DNA from: a bacterium
GTDB lineage: Bacteria > Myxococcota_A > Bradymonadia > UBA7976 > UBA1532
Direction: 5' to 3'
Length of the DNA: 46,853 nucleotides
Assembly (NCBI GenBank): GCA_030426945.1
Contig: JAUHXL010000005.1
Location: 1 to 46,853 of the forward strand
Below are positions 8,667-19,493 of this stretch, piece by piece. Numbering within the stretch: the stretch's first letter is position 1; each line of letters starts with the position of its first letter. The position numbers and the translations under genes were made by a program. Below the pieces are notes generated by a model, which saw nothing but the letters and a program-made list of their open reading frames with translations, did no database searches and had not been told where the DNA came from.

Positions 8667-8846
8667 ATGAGGCCCATCGCGCGCATCCGACGCACCCGGC
8701 TCGCCGTCGGCCGCGCGCTGGGTGGCGGCGGGGGCCATCCCGCCGGCTGCGGCGGCGATCTCGAGGGCCTGGACCGCGATGCGCCGCCGCCCCACCATGG
8801 TTGGGGCAACGACGTGCAGCGCCTGCACCGCTGCTGCCCGTGCTGA
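8667..8846 (+). CDS. possible small Cys/His-containing peptide (59 residues)
   Basis: A short frame begins at an ATG with an excellent ribosome-binding site (GGGGAGG, 5-base spacing) just right of the MITE-like element. The peptide starts with a basic segment (MRPIARIRRTR), has a GGGGG run in the middle, then acidic and His-containing sequence (PPPHHGWGND), and ends in HRCCPC. No family is recognised. The cysteine/histidine content could suit metal binding, or the frame may be chance in GC-rich DNA; only the ribosome-binding site supports it. The next gene starts 53 bases downstream. Confidence 0.35.
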   Translation: MRPIARIRRTRLAVGRALGGGGGHPAGCGGDLEGLDRDAPPPHHGWGNDVQRLHRCCPC

Positions 8847-8899
8847 CCGCGCGACGGGCAGCCCGCGCGCGCGCGCCGCACCCGGACCAGGGAGGCCCC

Positions 8900-11230
8900 T
8901 TGCAGCGATCACCCACCGTCCCGCTCCTGCTCGGCGTCGCGCTGACCCTCGCCTGCGAGGAAGGTCCGCCCCCGGCGCCCGCGCCGCCCGCGGCCGCCGC
9001 CCCGGCGGCCGCCGCCCCAGCCGACGGCCCGGTGGATCTCGCGCCCACCTTCGCCAACGTCCACACCCACGTGCTGGCGCGCGGCTGCGCCTCGCCCGGC
9101 TGCCATGACGCGGCGGCCGCCAGCGGCGGGCTCGACCTCAGCACGGCAGGGGCCGCCTACGCCGGGCTCGTCGACCAGCCGGCCACCAACCCCGTCGCCG
9201 CCGAGAACCGCTGGATCCGCGTCCGGCCGGGTGACCCCGATCGCTCCTTCCTGCTGCGCAAGCTCGCCGGCCCGGGGCTGGGCGAGGGCGATCCGATGCC
9301 GGCCCCCTCGTTGGTGCTCGCGCCGGGCTGGCTGAACCTCGTGCGCGCCTGGATCGCGGCCGGCGCGCCCCCGCCCGCCGGCCCCGCCGAGCCCGGCCCC
9401 GTGCCCGAGCTGCTGACCACGCGCGACGAGCGCACCCTGCGCTTCCAGGACCCGATGCGCGCCTGCATCAGCTGCCACCCCACGCACGTGCGCGACTGGT
9501 CGATCAGCAACCACGCCTACGCCGTGAAGGATCCCGTCTTCCTCGCCATGGTCCGCCTCGGCCAGCGCCAGACCGAGGGCAAGATGGGCCAGTTCTGCGT
9601 GCAGTGCCACACCCCCGCCGGCCTCGCGACCGGCCAGACGCCGGTGCTGCAGGCGGCCGACGGCACCTGGTACCAGAAGCTCGACGACCTCGACCCGGTG
9701 GCCCAGCAGGGCCTCACCTGCGACGTCTGCCACTCGGTCACCGCGGTCAACGAGCCCCGCAACGCGCGCATGGTGTTCACCCCGGACGGCACCATGCGCG
9801 CCACCATCGAGGATCCCGTCGACACCGACGCCCATCGGTCCGCGTACTCACCGCTCCACGCGACGAGCGACCTCTGCGGCTCCTGCCACAACGTCACCAA
9901 CGGCGCGGGCGCGCTCATCGAAGAGACCTACGACGAGTGGGCGAAGTCCGACTTCGCGCGCCCCGGCGGCAAGACCTGCCAGGACTGCCACATGCCGGCC
10001 TACACCGGCCGCGCCGCCGTCGATGGGCCGATCCGCGAGGTGCATCGCCACACCTTCGTCGGCGTGGACGTCTCGCTGCTGCCCCCCGACCAGTTCCCGG
10101 GCTACGACGAGATGCGCGAGCTGACCGCGTCCATGCTGCGCGACGCGGCGCTGCTCGGCGTCGAGATCCGGCCCGCCGACCGCAGGCTGACCGTGCGGGT
10201 GGAGAACCTGGCCGGCCACCGCCTGCCGTCGGGCGCGACCGCCGAGCGGCAGATGTGGCTCGAGGTGCTGGTGCACGACGATCAGCGGACGCTCCGCTTC
10301 GCCTCGGGCACGCTCGACGCGCGGGGCGACCTGCGGGACGACTTCGAGAAGCACACCCTGGCCCCCGGCACCGATCCGCAGCTTCAGGTGTGGCGGCAGA
10401 TCCTGCTGCGCGACGGCGAGGCGGTGGACTTCCCCTGGCAGGCCAACGACGTGCACAACCGGCTGATCGAGCCCGGCGCCACCGAGACGGTCACCTACGA
10501 TCTGACCGCGCTGCCCCCCGGCCAGTACACGCTGCAGGTGCGGCTGCTGTTCCGCACCTTCCCGCCCTACTTCCTGCGCGAGCTGGAGACCGAGGCGGGC
10601 CTCGATCCGGCGGTGAAGCACCGCGTGCCCGTCGTCGAGATGAGCCGCGCCGGGGTGACGTTGATGCTCGGCGGCGAGCCCCCGACGCCCGGCCCCTGCG
10701 ACGCGCACCAGATCCTCGACTGCAACGCCACCTGCCAGCCCCGCAGCTGGCTGGGGGACGGCCGCTGCGAGGACGGCCGCTACAGCGACTGGGGCGCGGC
10801 GCACTTCGCCTGCGCCGAGCTGGGCTACGACGACGGCGACTGCCCCGCCCCGCCCGTCGACCCGGCCTGTCCCGCCGGCGAGGTGACCGACTGCGTCGGC
10901 GCGTGCTGGCCGTGGGAGTGGCTGGCCGACGGCTGGTGTGACGACGGGACGGCGCAGGACTGGGGCGACCCCGACTTCCGCTGCGCCGCCCACGACTGGG
11001 ACGCCGGCGATTGCCCCGATCCCACGGCCGCCCGCCCCGACGCGCCGGTCGACAGCGACGCCCGCACCGCCGAGGGCTGCCTGGTCGACTTCGTCCGCGA
11101 CTGCGCCGACGTCTGCCACCCGGCCGTCTGGCTGGGCGACGGCAACTGCGACGACGGCACCAACGCCGACTGGGGCAACCCCGACTTCAGCTGCGCCGCC
11201 TTCGCCGCCGATCGCGGCGACTGCCGCTGA
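8900..11230 (+). CDS. multihaem c-type cytochrome lipoprotein with C-terminal LNR-like repeats
   Basis: The TTG at 8900 follows GGAGG at 8891 and gives a lipoprotein signal (hydrophobic core ending LTLAC, then EEG), so the 776-residue protein should be lipid-anchored outside the inner membrane. After an Ala/Pro linker comes a C-x4-CH site (CASPGCH). Five CXXCH haem sites follow in order: CISCH, CVQCH, CDVCH, CGSCH and CQDCH. This resembles cytochrome c554-type multihaem electron carriers. A beta-rich region of about 200 residues follows. The last 170 residues hold three repeats of about 50 residues, each with six cysteines and the pattern W-L-x-D-G-x-C-x-D-G...DWG...F-x-C...D-x-GDC, like the Lin12/Notch repeat. 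It is probably a surface or periplasmic redox protein with a calcium-binding-like tail; its electron partners are unknown. Confidence 0.88.
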   Translation: MQRSPTVPLLLGVALTLACEEGPPPAPAPPAAAAPAAAAPADGPVDLAPTFANVHTHVLARGCASPGCHDAAAASGGLDLSTAGAAYAGLVDQPATNPVAAENRWIRVRPGDPDRSFLLRKLAGPGLGEGDPMPAPSLVLAPGWLNLVRAWIAAGAPPPAGPAEPGPVPELLTTRDERTLRFQDPMRACISCHPTHVRDWSISNHAYAVKDPVFLAMVRLGQRQTEGKMGQFCVQCHTPAGLATGQTPVLQAADGTWYQKLDDLDPVAQQGLTCDVCHSVTAVNEPRNARMVFTPDGTMRATIEDPVDTDAHRSAYSPLHATSDLCGSCHNVTNGAGALIEETYDEWAKSDFARPGGKTCQDCHMPAYTGRAAVDGPIREVHRHTFVGVDVSLLPPDQFPGYDEMRELTASMLRDAALLGVEIRPADRRLTVRVENLAGHRLPSGATAERQMWLEVLVHDDQRTLRFASGTLDARGDLRDDFEKHTLAPGTDPQLQVWRQILLRDGEAVDFPWQANDVHNRLIEPGATETVTYDLTALPPGQYTLQVRLLFRTFPPYFLRELETEAGLDPAVKHRVPVVEMSRAGVTLMLGGEPPTPGPCDAHQILDCNATCQPRSWLGDGRCEDGRYSDWGAAHFACAELGYDDGDCPAPPVDPACPAGEVTDCVGACWPWEWLADGWCDDGTAQDWGDPDFRCAAHDWDAGDCPDPTAARPDAPVDSDARTAEGCLVDFVRDCADVCHPAVWLGDGNCDDGTNADWGNPDFSCAAFAADRGDCR

Positions 11231-11288
11231 CGTGCTGCCCCTCCGGCGCCCCGCCTGATACCCTGGCGCCCCCTGTCGGAGGAAGCCC

Positions 11289-12272
11289 ATGCCCGTGTCC
11301 GTCCGTCGCCTGCCCTGCGCCGCCGGCCTGCTGGCCCTGGCCTGCTCGTCGGCGCCCGCGCCGATGCCTCAGCCGACCACCGCGCCGGCGCCCGCCGCGC
11401 CCGTCGACTGGGCCGAGGTGGTGAAGGCGGCGCCGCCCGTGCCGCTGATCACCTGGCACGGCGGCACCTACGCGGTGGCCGAGGTGAGGTTCCTGCAGTC
11501 CGTCGAGGGCGAGGGCTGCGAGCCCGCGGGACCCCAGAAGGCCTGCACCCAGCCGGTGGCCTACGCCGGGCCGGCGCCCGAGGGGCCGCTCGCCGGGGCC
11601 ACCACGGTGCACCGCGTCGGCGCCGATGCCCCGTGCGCCGCGAAGCTGGGCCCGCTGGTGCAGCTCGACACCCGCTCCTGCGAGGTGACCGTGACGCTGG
11701 CCCGCGCGCTCGAGGGCTGCGACGGTGAGGGCCTCGCGCCCCTCGGCTTCCTCGGCCAGCCCCCCAGCGGGCTGCGCTGGGTGCCCCGCGCCGGCCAGCC
11801 GCCCGCGGCGCCCGATCCGGCCACGCCGCAGGGCGCCTGGTACCTGCAGAAGCTCGAGGGCGATCCCTTGACCCCCGAGGCCGCCGCCAAGGGCACCCCC
11901 AAGGCGCTGCGCTGGACCCTCGACGCGGGCGCGGAGCGTCTGGTCAGCCACGCCGCCGGCCTGCAGATCGACCTCGGCGAGTGCAACGCCGATCGCCGCA
12001 CCTGGATGGACTGGTGGCTGATCGACGCGGACGGTCAGGAGCGTTCGCTGACGCTCCCCGAGACGCTCCTCGACTGGACGCCCTGGCAGGGCGCGCTCGT
12101 GCGCGACGGCCGCGTGAGCGCCCTCGTCGGGCGCGGCCCCACCGACACGGTCCTCTTCGGCCGGGCCGGCGACACCTTCGCCGAAGCCTGGCGCGGCCAG
12201 CACTTCCGTGACAACGAGGAGTGTCTGCAGGCGTCCGGACCGGTCGACTTCGAGCTCCCCTGCGCCCCGTGA
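11289..12272 (+). CDS. lipoprotein of unknown function
   Basis: The 327-residue product starts at an ATG preceded by GGAGGAAGCCC. It has a lipoprotein signal peptide ending in LLALAC followed by SSAPAP and a Pro/Ala/Thr linker to about residue 38. The mature part has several Cys residues (for example near GCEPAGPQKAC and CEVTVTL) that could form disulfides in the periplasm or at the surface. No family is recognised. It lies 58 bases after the multihaem cytochrome gene and 46 bases before an outer-membrane barrel gene, all on the plus strand, so an envelope-protein operon is likely. Confidence 0.8.
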   Translation: MPVSVRRLPCAAGLLALACSSAPAPMPQPTTAPAPAAPVDWAEVVKAAPPVPLITWHGGTYAVAEVRFLQSVEGEGCEPAGPQKACTQPVAYAGPAPEGPLAGATTVHRVGADAPCAAKLGPLVQLDTRSCEVTVTLARALEGCDGEGLAPLGFLGQPPSGLRWVPRAGQPPAAPDPATPQGAWYLQKLEGDPLTPEAAAKGTPKALRWTLDAGAERLVSHAAGLQIDLGECNADRRTWMDWWLIDADGQERSLTLPETLLDWTPWQGALVRDGRVSALVGRGPTDTVLFGRAGDTFAEAWRGQHFRDNEECLQASGPVDFELPCAP

Positions 12273-12318
12273 TCCGAACGCTCCGCCGGACCATCGACCG
12301 GCACCTCGGCGACGCTCC

Positions 12319-13446
12319 GTGAAGCGCCGCTGCGCGCTCGCGGCGAGCGTCGCCCTGCTGGCCCTGCCCGGCATGGGTCGGGCGCAAGGGCCGGTGTGCC
12401 CCGACGGCAGCGACACCTGCGAGCGCGTCGCGCCCCGCACCGGCCACGACCTGAGCCTGCTGCCCTTCGTCTTCTACGCGCCCGAGACCAGCGTCGCCTT
12501 CGCCGGCGCCGCCGTCTGGGTCTACCGCGCGCCCGACGCCGCGCCGGGCGCCCACCCGTCCAGCGCCCGCATCGGCGGCCTCTACACCCTGCGCAACCAG
12601 TTCAGCTTCGGCCAGTCCAGCGTCTTCTCGCTCGACCACGACGACTGGCGCATCAGCACCTCGGGCGGCGTCACCCGCTGGCCCAACGACTTCTATGGGT
12701 TCGGCAACGACAGCCCCGAGTCCGCGCGCGAGGTCTACACCGCGTGGGGCTACGGTGTCCGCGCCCGCTCGATGCACCGCGTGACCGGACCGCTGTTCAT
12801 CGGCCCGCAGATCGGGGTGAACGACTTCATCGTCACCCGCTACGAAGAGGGCGGCGAGCTCGAGAAGCTCACCATCCCCGGCTCCGAGGATCACCTGCGC
12901 GTCGAGGTCGGCGGCATCGTCGAGTGGGACACCCGCGACGACGCCTTCGCCCCGCGCCGCGGCGCCCTCTACATCGTCGACCTCGGCGCCAACACCCGGT
13001 ACATCGGGGCCGACTACGACTACGTGCGCGCCGAGCTCGACCTGCGCCAGTTCGTGCACCTGCCGTGGCTCGACCAGGTGCTCGCCCTGCGCGCCTTCCT
13101 CTCCACCGGCGTCGGCACCACGCCCGTCACCGAGATCCCGACGCTCGGCGGCGAGAGCGCCCTGCGCGGCGTCTACGAGCCCCGCTTCCGGGACAAGACC
13201 GCCACCTACGCCGTGGTCGAGCTGCGCAGCCCCCTCTTCTGGCGCTTCGGCGGCGTCGTCTTCGGCGGCGCCGGCCAGGTACAGGACACCGTCGCCGACC
13301 TGCGGGCCGACGCCCTCAAGCCCGCCGGCGGCGCCGGCCTGCGCTTCGCCCTCACCCCGCCCGAGCGCATCAACCTGCGCTTCGACCTGGGCCTCGGCCC
13401 CGACCTCGACCTGCAGCCCTACTTCACCATCGGCGAGGCCTTCTGA
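12319..13446 (+). CDS. BamA/TamA-family outer-membrane beta-barrel protein
   Basis: I place the start at the GTG at 12319 because it begins a clean signal peptide (VKRRCALAAS, hydrophobic core, cleavage after GRAQ-like sequence); the upstream in-frame extension is Arg/Pro-rich and overlaps the previous gene. The 375-residue product consists of alternating amphipathic strands and ends with the surface-antigen (D15) pattern: GGESALRGVYEPRFRDK, strands containing VVELRSPLFW, and a final Phe (TIGEAF), the usual barrel-assembly C-terminal signal. No POTRA domains are present, so it is a barrel-only relative and not the essential BamA. It may act as a pore or in surface-protein export. The ribosome-binding site is weak. 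Confidence 0.82.
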   Translation: MKRRCALAASVALLALPGMGRAQGPVCPDGSDTCERVAPRTGHDLSLLPFVFYAPETSVAFAGAAVWVYRAPDAAPGAHPSSARIGGLYTLRNQFSFGQSSVFSLDHDDWRISTSGGVTRWPNDFYGFGNDSPESAREVYTAWGYGVRARSMHRVTGPLFIGPQIGVNDFIVTRYEEGGELEKLTIPGSEDHLRVEVGGIVEWDTRDDAFAPRRGALYIVDLGANTRYIGADYDYVRAELDLRQFVHLPWLDQVLALRAFLSTGVGTTPVTEIPTLGGESALRGVYEPRFRDKTATYAVVELRSPLFWRFGGVVFGGAGQVQDTVADLRADALKPAGGAGLRFALTPPERINLRFDLGLGPDLDLQPYFTIGEAF

Positions 13447-13466
13447 GCCGAAACGACGGAGGCCTG

Positions 13467-13982
13467 GTGCAACGCGCCTTTACCATCCGCCCGGCGCGCC
13501 TCGAAGACCACCCGCAGCTGCGCCCCCTGTTCGCCGCCCTCGACGCGTACCACGTCGAGCGCGCCCCGTGGCTGCTGCGGTCCATCGAGAGCGATCCGCG
13601 CCCGCCCGCCTGGCTCGCAGCCCGCCTCGCCGATCCCACCACCACGCTCCTCGTCGCCGAAGCCGACCCGGGCCCCGACCGCCGCGACCCCGACGCCGAC
13701 CCCTGCGTCGGCCTCGCCACCGTGCGCCTGACCGACCCGCCCGACTTCCCCCTCTTCCGCCCCCGCAAACGCGCCCTCATCGACGACCTCGTCGTGCACC
13801 CCGACTGGCGCCGCCAGGGCGTCGCCCAGGCCCTCTGCGCCGCCTGCGAAGCCTGGGCCCGCGACCACGGCGCCGCCTGGATCGAGGTGAACGTCTACGC
13901 CTTCAACGACGAGGCGACCGCGCTCTACGAGCGCGTGGGCTTCGAGACGATGACGCGGCGGCTGAGGAAGCCGCTGCAGTGA
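13467..13982 (+). CDS. GNAT-family N-acetyltransferase
   Basis: The 171-residue protein has the GNAT fold. IRPARLEDHPQL opens the domain, and the acetyl-CoA loop appears as DDLVVHPDWRRQGVAQAL with R-x-x-G-x-A at about residues 115-120. The C-terminal motif B reads NVYAFNDEATALYERVGFE. The GTG at 13467 is preceded by GGAGG with 4-base spacing. It lies 20 bases after the barrel-protein gene and is the last plus-strand gene before the lower-GC defence island. The substrate (small molecule, peptide or protein amine) cannot be told from sequence. Confidence 0.88.
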   Translation: MQRAFTIRPARLEDHPQLRPLFAALDAYHVERAPWLLRSIESDPRPPAWLAARLADPTTTLLVAEADPGPDRRDPDADPCVGLATVRLTDPPDFPLFRPRKRALIDDLVVHPDWRRQGVAQALCAACEAWARDHGAAWIEVNVYAFNDEATALYERVGFETMTRRLRKPLQ

Positions 13983-14080
13983 TGGAGTTTGACCGCCCTG
14001 GGGTGACCGGCGCTGTGAGCCGCGCCTTGGCTACCGGGCCGCGCAGTCCGTCGGACAGGAGTCACAAGCCGTTGACCGTA

Positions 14081-15187
14081 CTAATCTGGATTCGGCGACT
14101 TTGCCTTGATCACCGCGGCGAGCCAATCCGCCTGAGCCTCGATCGGCGCGTCGTTCAGCATGGAGACGGTGACGCACTGTCCTGACGAACTGAGGCGGCA
14201 TCGCGTCCGATGTCCGTCTACGACCACCTCAGCCGAGCGGCCCTTCATGTGCTGCGTCCTTGCAACGCCCAGGGCCGATAGCCACCGCAGCAGTGCGTCC
14301 TTCTTCTGTTCCACCTCGGGTGCAGTGTCCGAGAACCAGTCCATCGCCGTCAGCAAACCCGTCCGGCTGTGAAAGTCGACGACGACCCCCCCGTTCTTCG
14401 TGACGTACACCTTGTGTCGGGTCAACCCGAGAGGGTTTTGGACGTGCGGGTACCCGAACTCCCTGCCGAGCCAACTCCCGTGCCGCACCGCCAACTCGGC
14501 CAAGACCGGCAATGCTCGGTAGGGCGCCGGTTCGTAAGACCTTTTTGACCCCATACGAAACGCGGACGAGGCTGGCCCGAAATCCATCAGCCGGCCTTCA
14601 CGCAGCGCGATCGTCCAGCAACTCACCCGCACATACCGATGCCGATACTCGACGACGCGCTTGATCACTTCTTCCGGAAACTTGGGCGCTACGAGATGAA
14701 CGTGGACGTCACGGCGAACACGGTCGGGCGGCGGGAGGTTTGCCAATGCTTCCTTCAGTCGGGATCGAGTGGCCGCTACCGTCTGCTCGCCGATCTCCGA
14801 CAGTCTCGTCGCATCCATCAGCATTCGCTGGACGTTCAGCGCGCCTGGGGCCCTAAAGCGACACCATGCGTCATCGTCCATTCGAGTCGTTGCCTGAGCG
14901 TAGGCGATCGCCTGCTCGACCATCATGCTGACCGAGGCGCCGTATTTCACTTCGAAGAGGTGTCGCGTACCGCATGGATCGGCCGCAACGATGTCGGCCC
15001 CGCGCCAACCATCCGAACTGGTACCGAGAACTGCGAGCCGCCACTCAGGCAACAGCACGTCCAGGTTCAGGGCCAGTAGCGCTTCGACCTGCTTCTCCCG
15101 CGCCTTGGTCCCTTTCGTGACCTTCGCCGCCGACGGAGCGACAGACGCCAGACGGCCGGACGTTTGGACCTGGAAGACACTCATCAT
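14081..15187 (-). CDS. PD-(D/E)XK-like nuclease-domain protein at the edge of the BREX island
   Basis: The 368-residue protein is not one I can name. Its N-terminal part looks like a restriction-type nuclease core: a helix with E31/E35, then GWRGADIVAAD with D65, then HLFEVKYG with E79 and K81, matching D-x(13)-E-x-K. A helix follows with paired residues (VEQAIAYAQATTR), as in Mrr-like or NucS-like folds. The C-terminal 200 residues are mixed alpha/beta with no recognised domain. Start is the ATG at 15187 or 15184; GGAGG lies just upstream and suits the second better. Base composition is lower than the flanking genes (about 63-68% GC on sampled lines versus about 77%), suggesting transfer. 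It is downstream of brxHI on the same strand but 255 bases away, so it may be an independent defence gene or a BREX accessory. Confidence 0.7.
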   Translation of the reverse strand: MMSVFQVQTSGRLASVAPSAAKVTKGTKAREKQVEALLALNLDVLLPEWRLAVLGTSSDGWRGADIVAADPCGTRHLFEVKYGASVSMMVEQAIAYAQATTRMDDDAWCRFRAPGALNVQRMLMDATRLSEIGEQTVAATRSRLKEALANLPPPDRVRRDVHVHLVAPKFPEEVIKRVVEYRHRYVRVSCWTIALREGRLMDFGPASSAFRMGSKRSYEPAPYRALPVLAELAVRHGSWLGREFGYPHVQNPLGLTRHKVYVTKNGGVVVDFHSRTGLLTAMDWFSDTAPEVEQKKDALLRWLSALGVARTQHMKGRSAEVVVDGHRTRCRLSSSGQCVTVSMLNDAPIEAQADWLAAVIKAKSPNPD

Positions 15188-15268
15188 CGGCCTCCACCAC
15201 GCGCCATCGTGAGCGCATTCATTTTTGGTTCACCCTCGTTGTGGCCGCCTGGCGCATCGTGTTCACCG

Positions 15269-15286
15269 GCAGGCGTCGACGCCTGC
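15269..15286. promoter_or_regulatory. 18-bp perfect palindrome between brxHI and the nuclease gene
   Basis: The 18 bases centred on GTCGAC are fully self-complementary. Nearly matching TCACCGG and CCGGGTGA arms flank them, so the symmetry extends over about 36 bases. The site is 80 bases upstream of the nuclease gene and 160 bases past the end of brxHI. It could be a dimeric repressor operator for the nuclease gene or part of the BREX transcript end; nothing in the sequence decides. The rest of 15188-15442 shows no supported gene. Confidence 0.4.
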
Positions 15287-15442
15287 GAACCGGGTGATGA
15301 CTTCGCGGGCCGGTACGACATCGCCAACCTGCCTGCAGCGATTCGCAGCGGCGGACGCAGCGACACCCTCACGGGCATCGCAATCACCGAGGTCACCTAC
15401 GCCATCGACCCCATTTGAGTCCGGCGCTCACGGCGCCCCACC

Positions 15443-18166
<2,724 letters not shown>

Positions 18167-18170
18167 GCGG

Positions 18171-19493
18171 CTACCAGACCGTCTCTTCGGGCACCAGCTC
18201 GTCGCCGCCGTCGACCTCGAACGACGTGCCCGCCATCGCGTGCTGCTCCTCGGGCTTCAGATCACCGGGCGGCTCGAAGCCGTAGGCGGTCATCGGATCG
18301 TAGTCCTCGAAGTCGTTCACCTTGTCGAGCTGGTCGACGAACTGTCGCAGGAACTGCCGTGGCACCACGCCCACGTCACCCCGGAAGCCCTTGGTCACCT
18401 CGTCGACCAGCCGCTCCACGAACGCCGGGCTCACCCGCCCCTGCAGGTCGGCTGGGTCATCGGCCGGGTACAGGTCGCGCAGCTTCATCGCCACCGTCCG
18501 CAGCCGCTCGCGGTCGAAGGGGCGCAGCTCGAGCTGCGGCTGCCGCAGGCTGGCCACGCCGCCCTGCGCCATGAACTGCACCCGGTCGTGCAACGGCGCC
18601 AGGCCGGCGACTCCCGCCCGCGAGTCGAAGAACTCGGGCGTCCCGGTGAACAGCCACAGCAGCCCGGGGTAGCCGCCCGACGCGTCGACGATCTGCCGGA
18701 TGCCGTTCAGCGACTTGTGCCGCGTGTCCTTGCGCATCCGGATGATCGTCTCGGCCTCGTCGATCACCACCACCAGACCCGCGTACCCCGCCGCCTTCAC
18801 GATCTCGAGCACGCCGCGCAGGTAGTCCAGCGCGTCCCGGCTGCCGATGTCGCCCTTGACGCCGGCCGCCTTCTTGGCCGCCGCGCTCACGTTGGGGCTG
18901 CCCGCCAGCCACGACAGCAGCGCGCCCGCCTCGGCGATGTCGCCCTGCTGCTTCAGGTCGAAGATGGTCTGCACCACCCGCACGAAGTCCGGCGGCGCCT
19001 TCCCCCCGCTCATCGCCGCCAGGTCATCGCGCAGCCGCGCCCGCACCCGGTCGTCGAAGTCATCGGCGTCGGGATCGGCCCCGGTGGCCTCCAGCGTCTC
19101 CTCCACCTGCCCGATCCACCGATCCAGCACGTCGCCCAACGCGCCCCGCGGGCACGCGCTGGTGCCCAGCTCGCGCACCACCTTGCCGTACACATCGTCG
19201 AAGCGATGGAACTTCAGGTCGTTATCCGACACCACCACGAAGCTGGTCGCGAACCCGCGCGCCTGGGCCTCGAGCACCGCCAGCCGCGCCATGAACGTCT
19301 TGCCGCAACCGTACCCGCCCCGCAGGAACTTGAACCCCCCCTCGCCGCGCCGCACCAGGTCGAGCTGCCGCCCGATCTCGTTCCGCTGGCGGTCGATGCC
19401 GTGCGCGAACGCCTCGAGCCCCCGCTCGGGCACCACGCCCTGCCGCAGCTTCTCGAAGATGTGCTCGACGTCGCGATCGCTCAGCGTGCTCAC
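18171..19493 (-). CDS. brxD: BREX ATP-binding protein BrxD
   Basis: The 440-residue P-loop ATPase belongs to the BrxD family of BREX types 2 and 6. It has Walker A GGYGCGKTF with K65, Walker B VVVIDEAETI near residue 245, and FTGTPEFFDS as a sensor-like strand further on. The GTG at 19493 was chosen because its first bases overlap the TGA of pglZ by four (GTGA), and the conserved start STLSDRDVEHIFEKLRQG begins there. Longer in-frame extensions read into pglZ and are Arg/Gly-rich. It ends 4 bases before brxHI. As an AAA-like ATPase it probably partners the adjacent helicase in the exclusion step. Role in detail is not established. Confidence 0.9.
   Translation of the reverse strand: MSTLSDRDVEHIFEKLRQGVVPERGLEAFAHGIDRQRNEIGRQLDLVRRGEGGFKFLRGGYGCGKTFMARLAVLEAQARGFATSFVVVSDNDLKFHRFDDVYGKVVRELGTSACPRGALGDVLDRWIGQVEETLEATGADPDADDFDDRVRARLRDDLAAMSGGKAPPDFVRVVQTIFDLKQQGDIAEAGALLSWLAGSPNVSAAAKKAAGVKGDIGSRDALDYLRGVLEIVKAAGYAGLVVVIDEAETIIRMRKDTRHKSLNGIRQIVDASGGYPGLLWLFTGTPEFFDSRAGVAGLAPLHDRVQFMAQGGVASLRQPQLELRPFDRERLRTVAMKLRDLYPADDPADLQGRVSPAFVERLVDEVTKGFRGDVGVVPRQFLRQFVDQLDKVNDFEDYDPMTAYGFEPPGDLKPEEQHAMAGTSFEVDGGDELVPEETVW

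Noticed and set aside
15164-15418. Plus-strand 84-codon frame between the nuclease gene and brxHI
   Set aside because: No ribosome-binding site, no family, and it overlaps the start of the nuclease gene and the palindrome; probably not translated.
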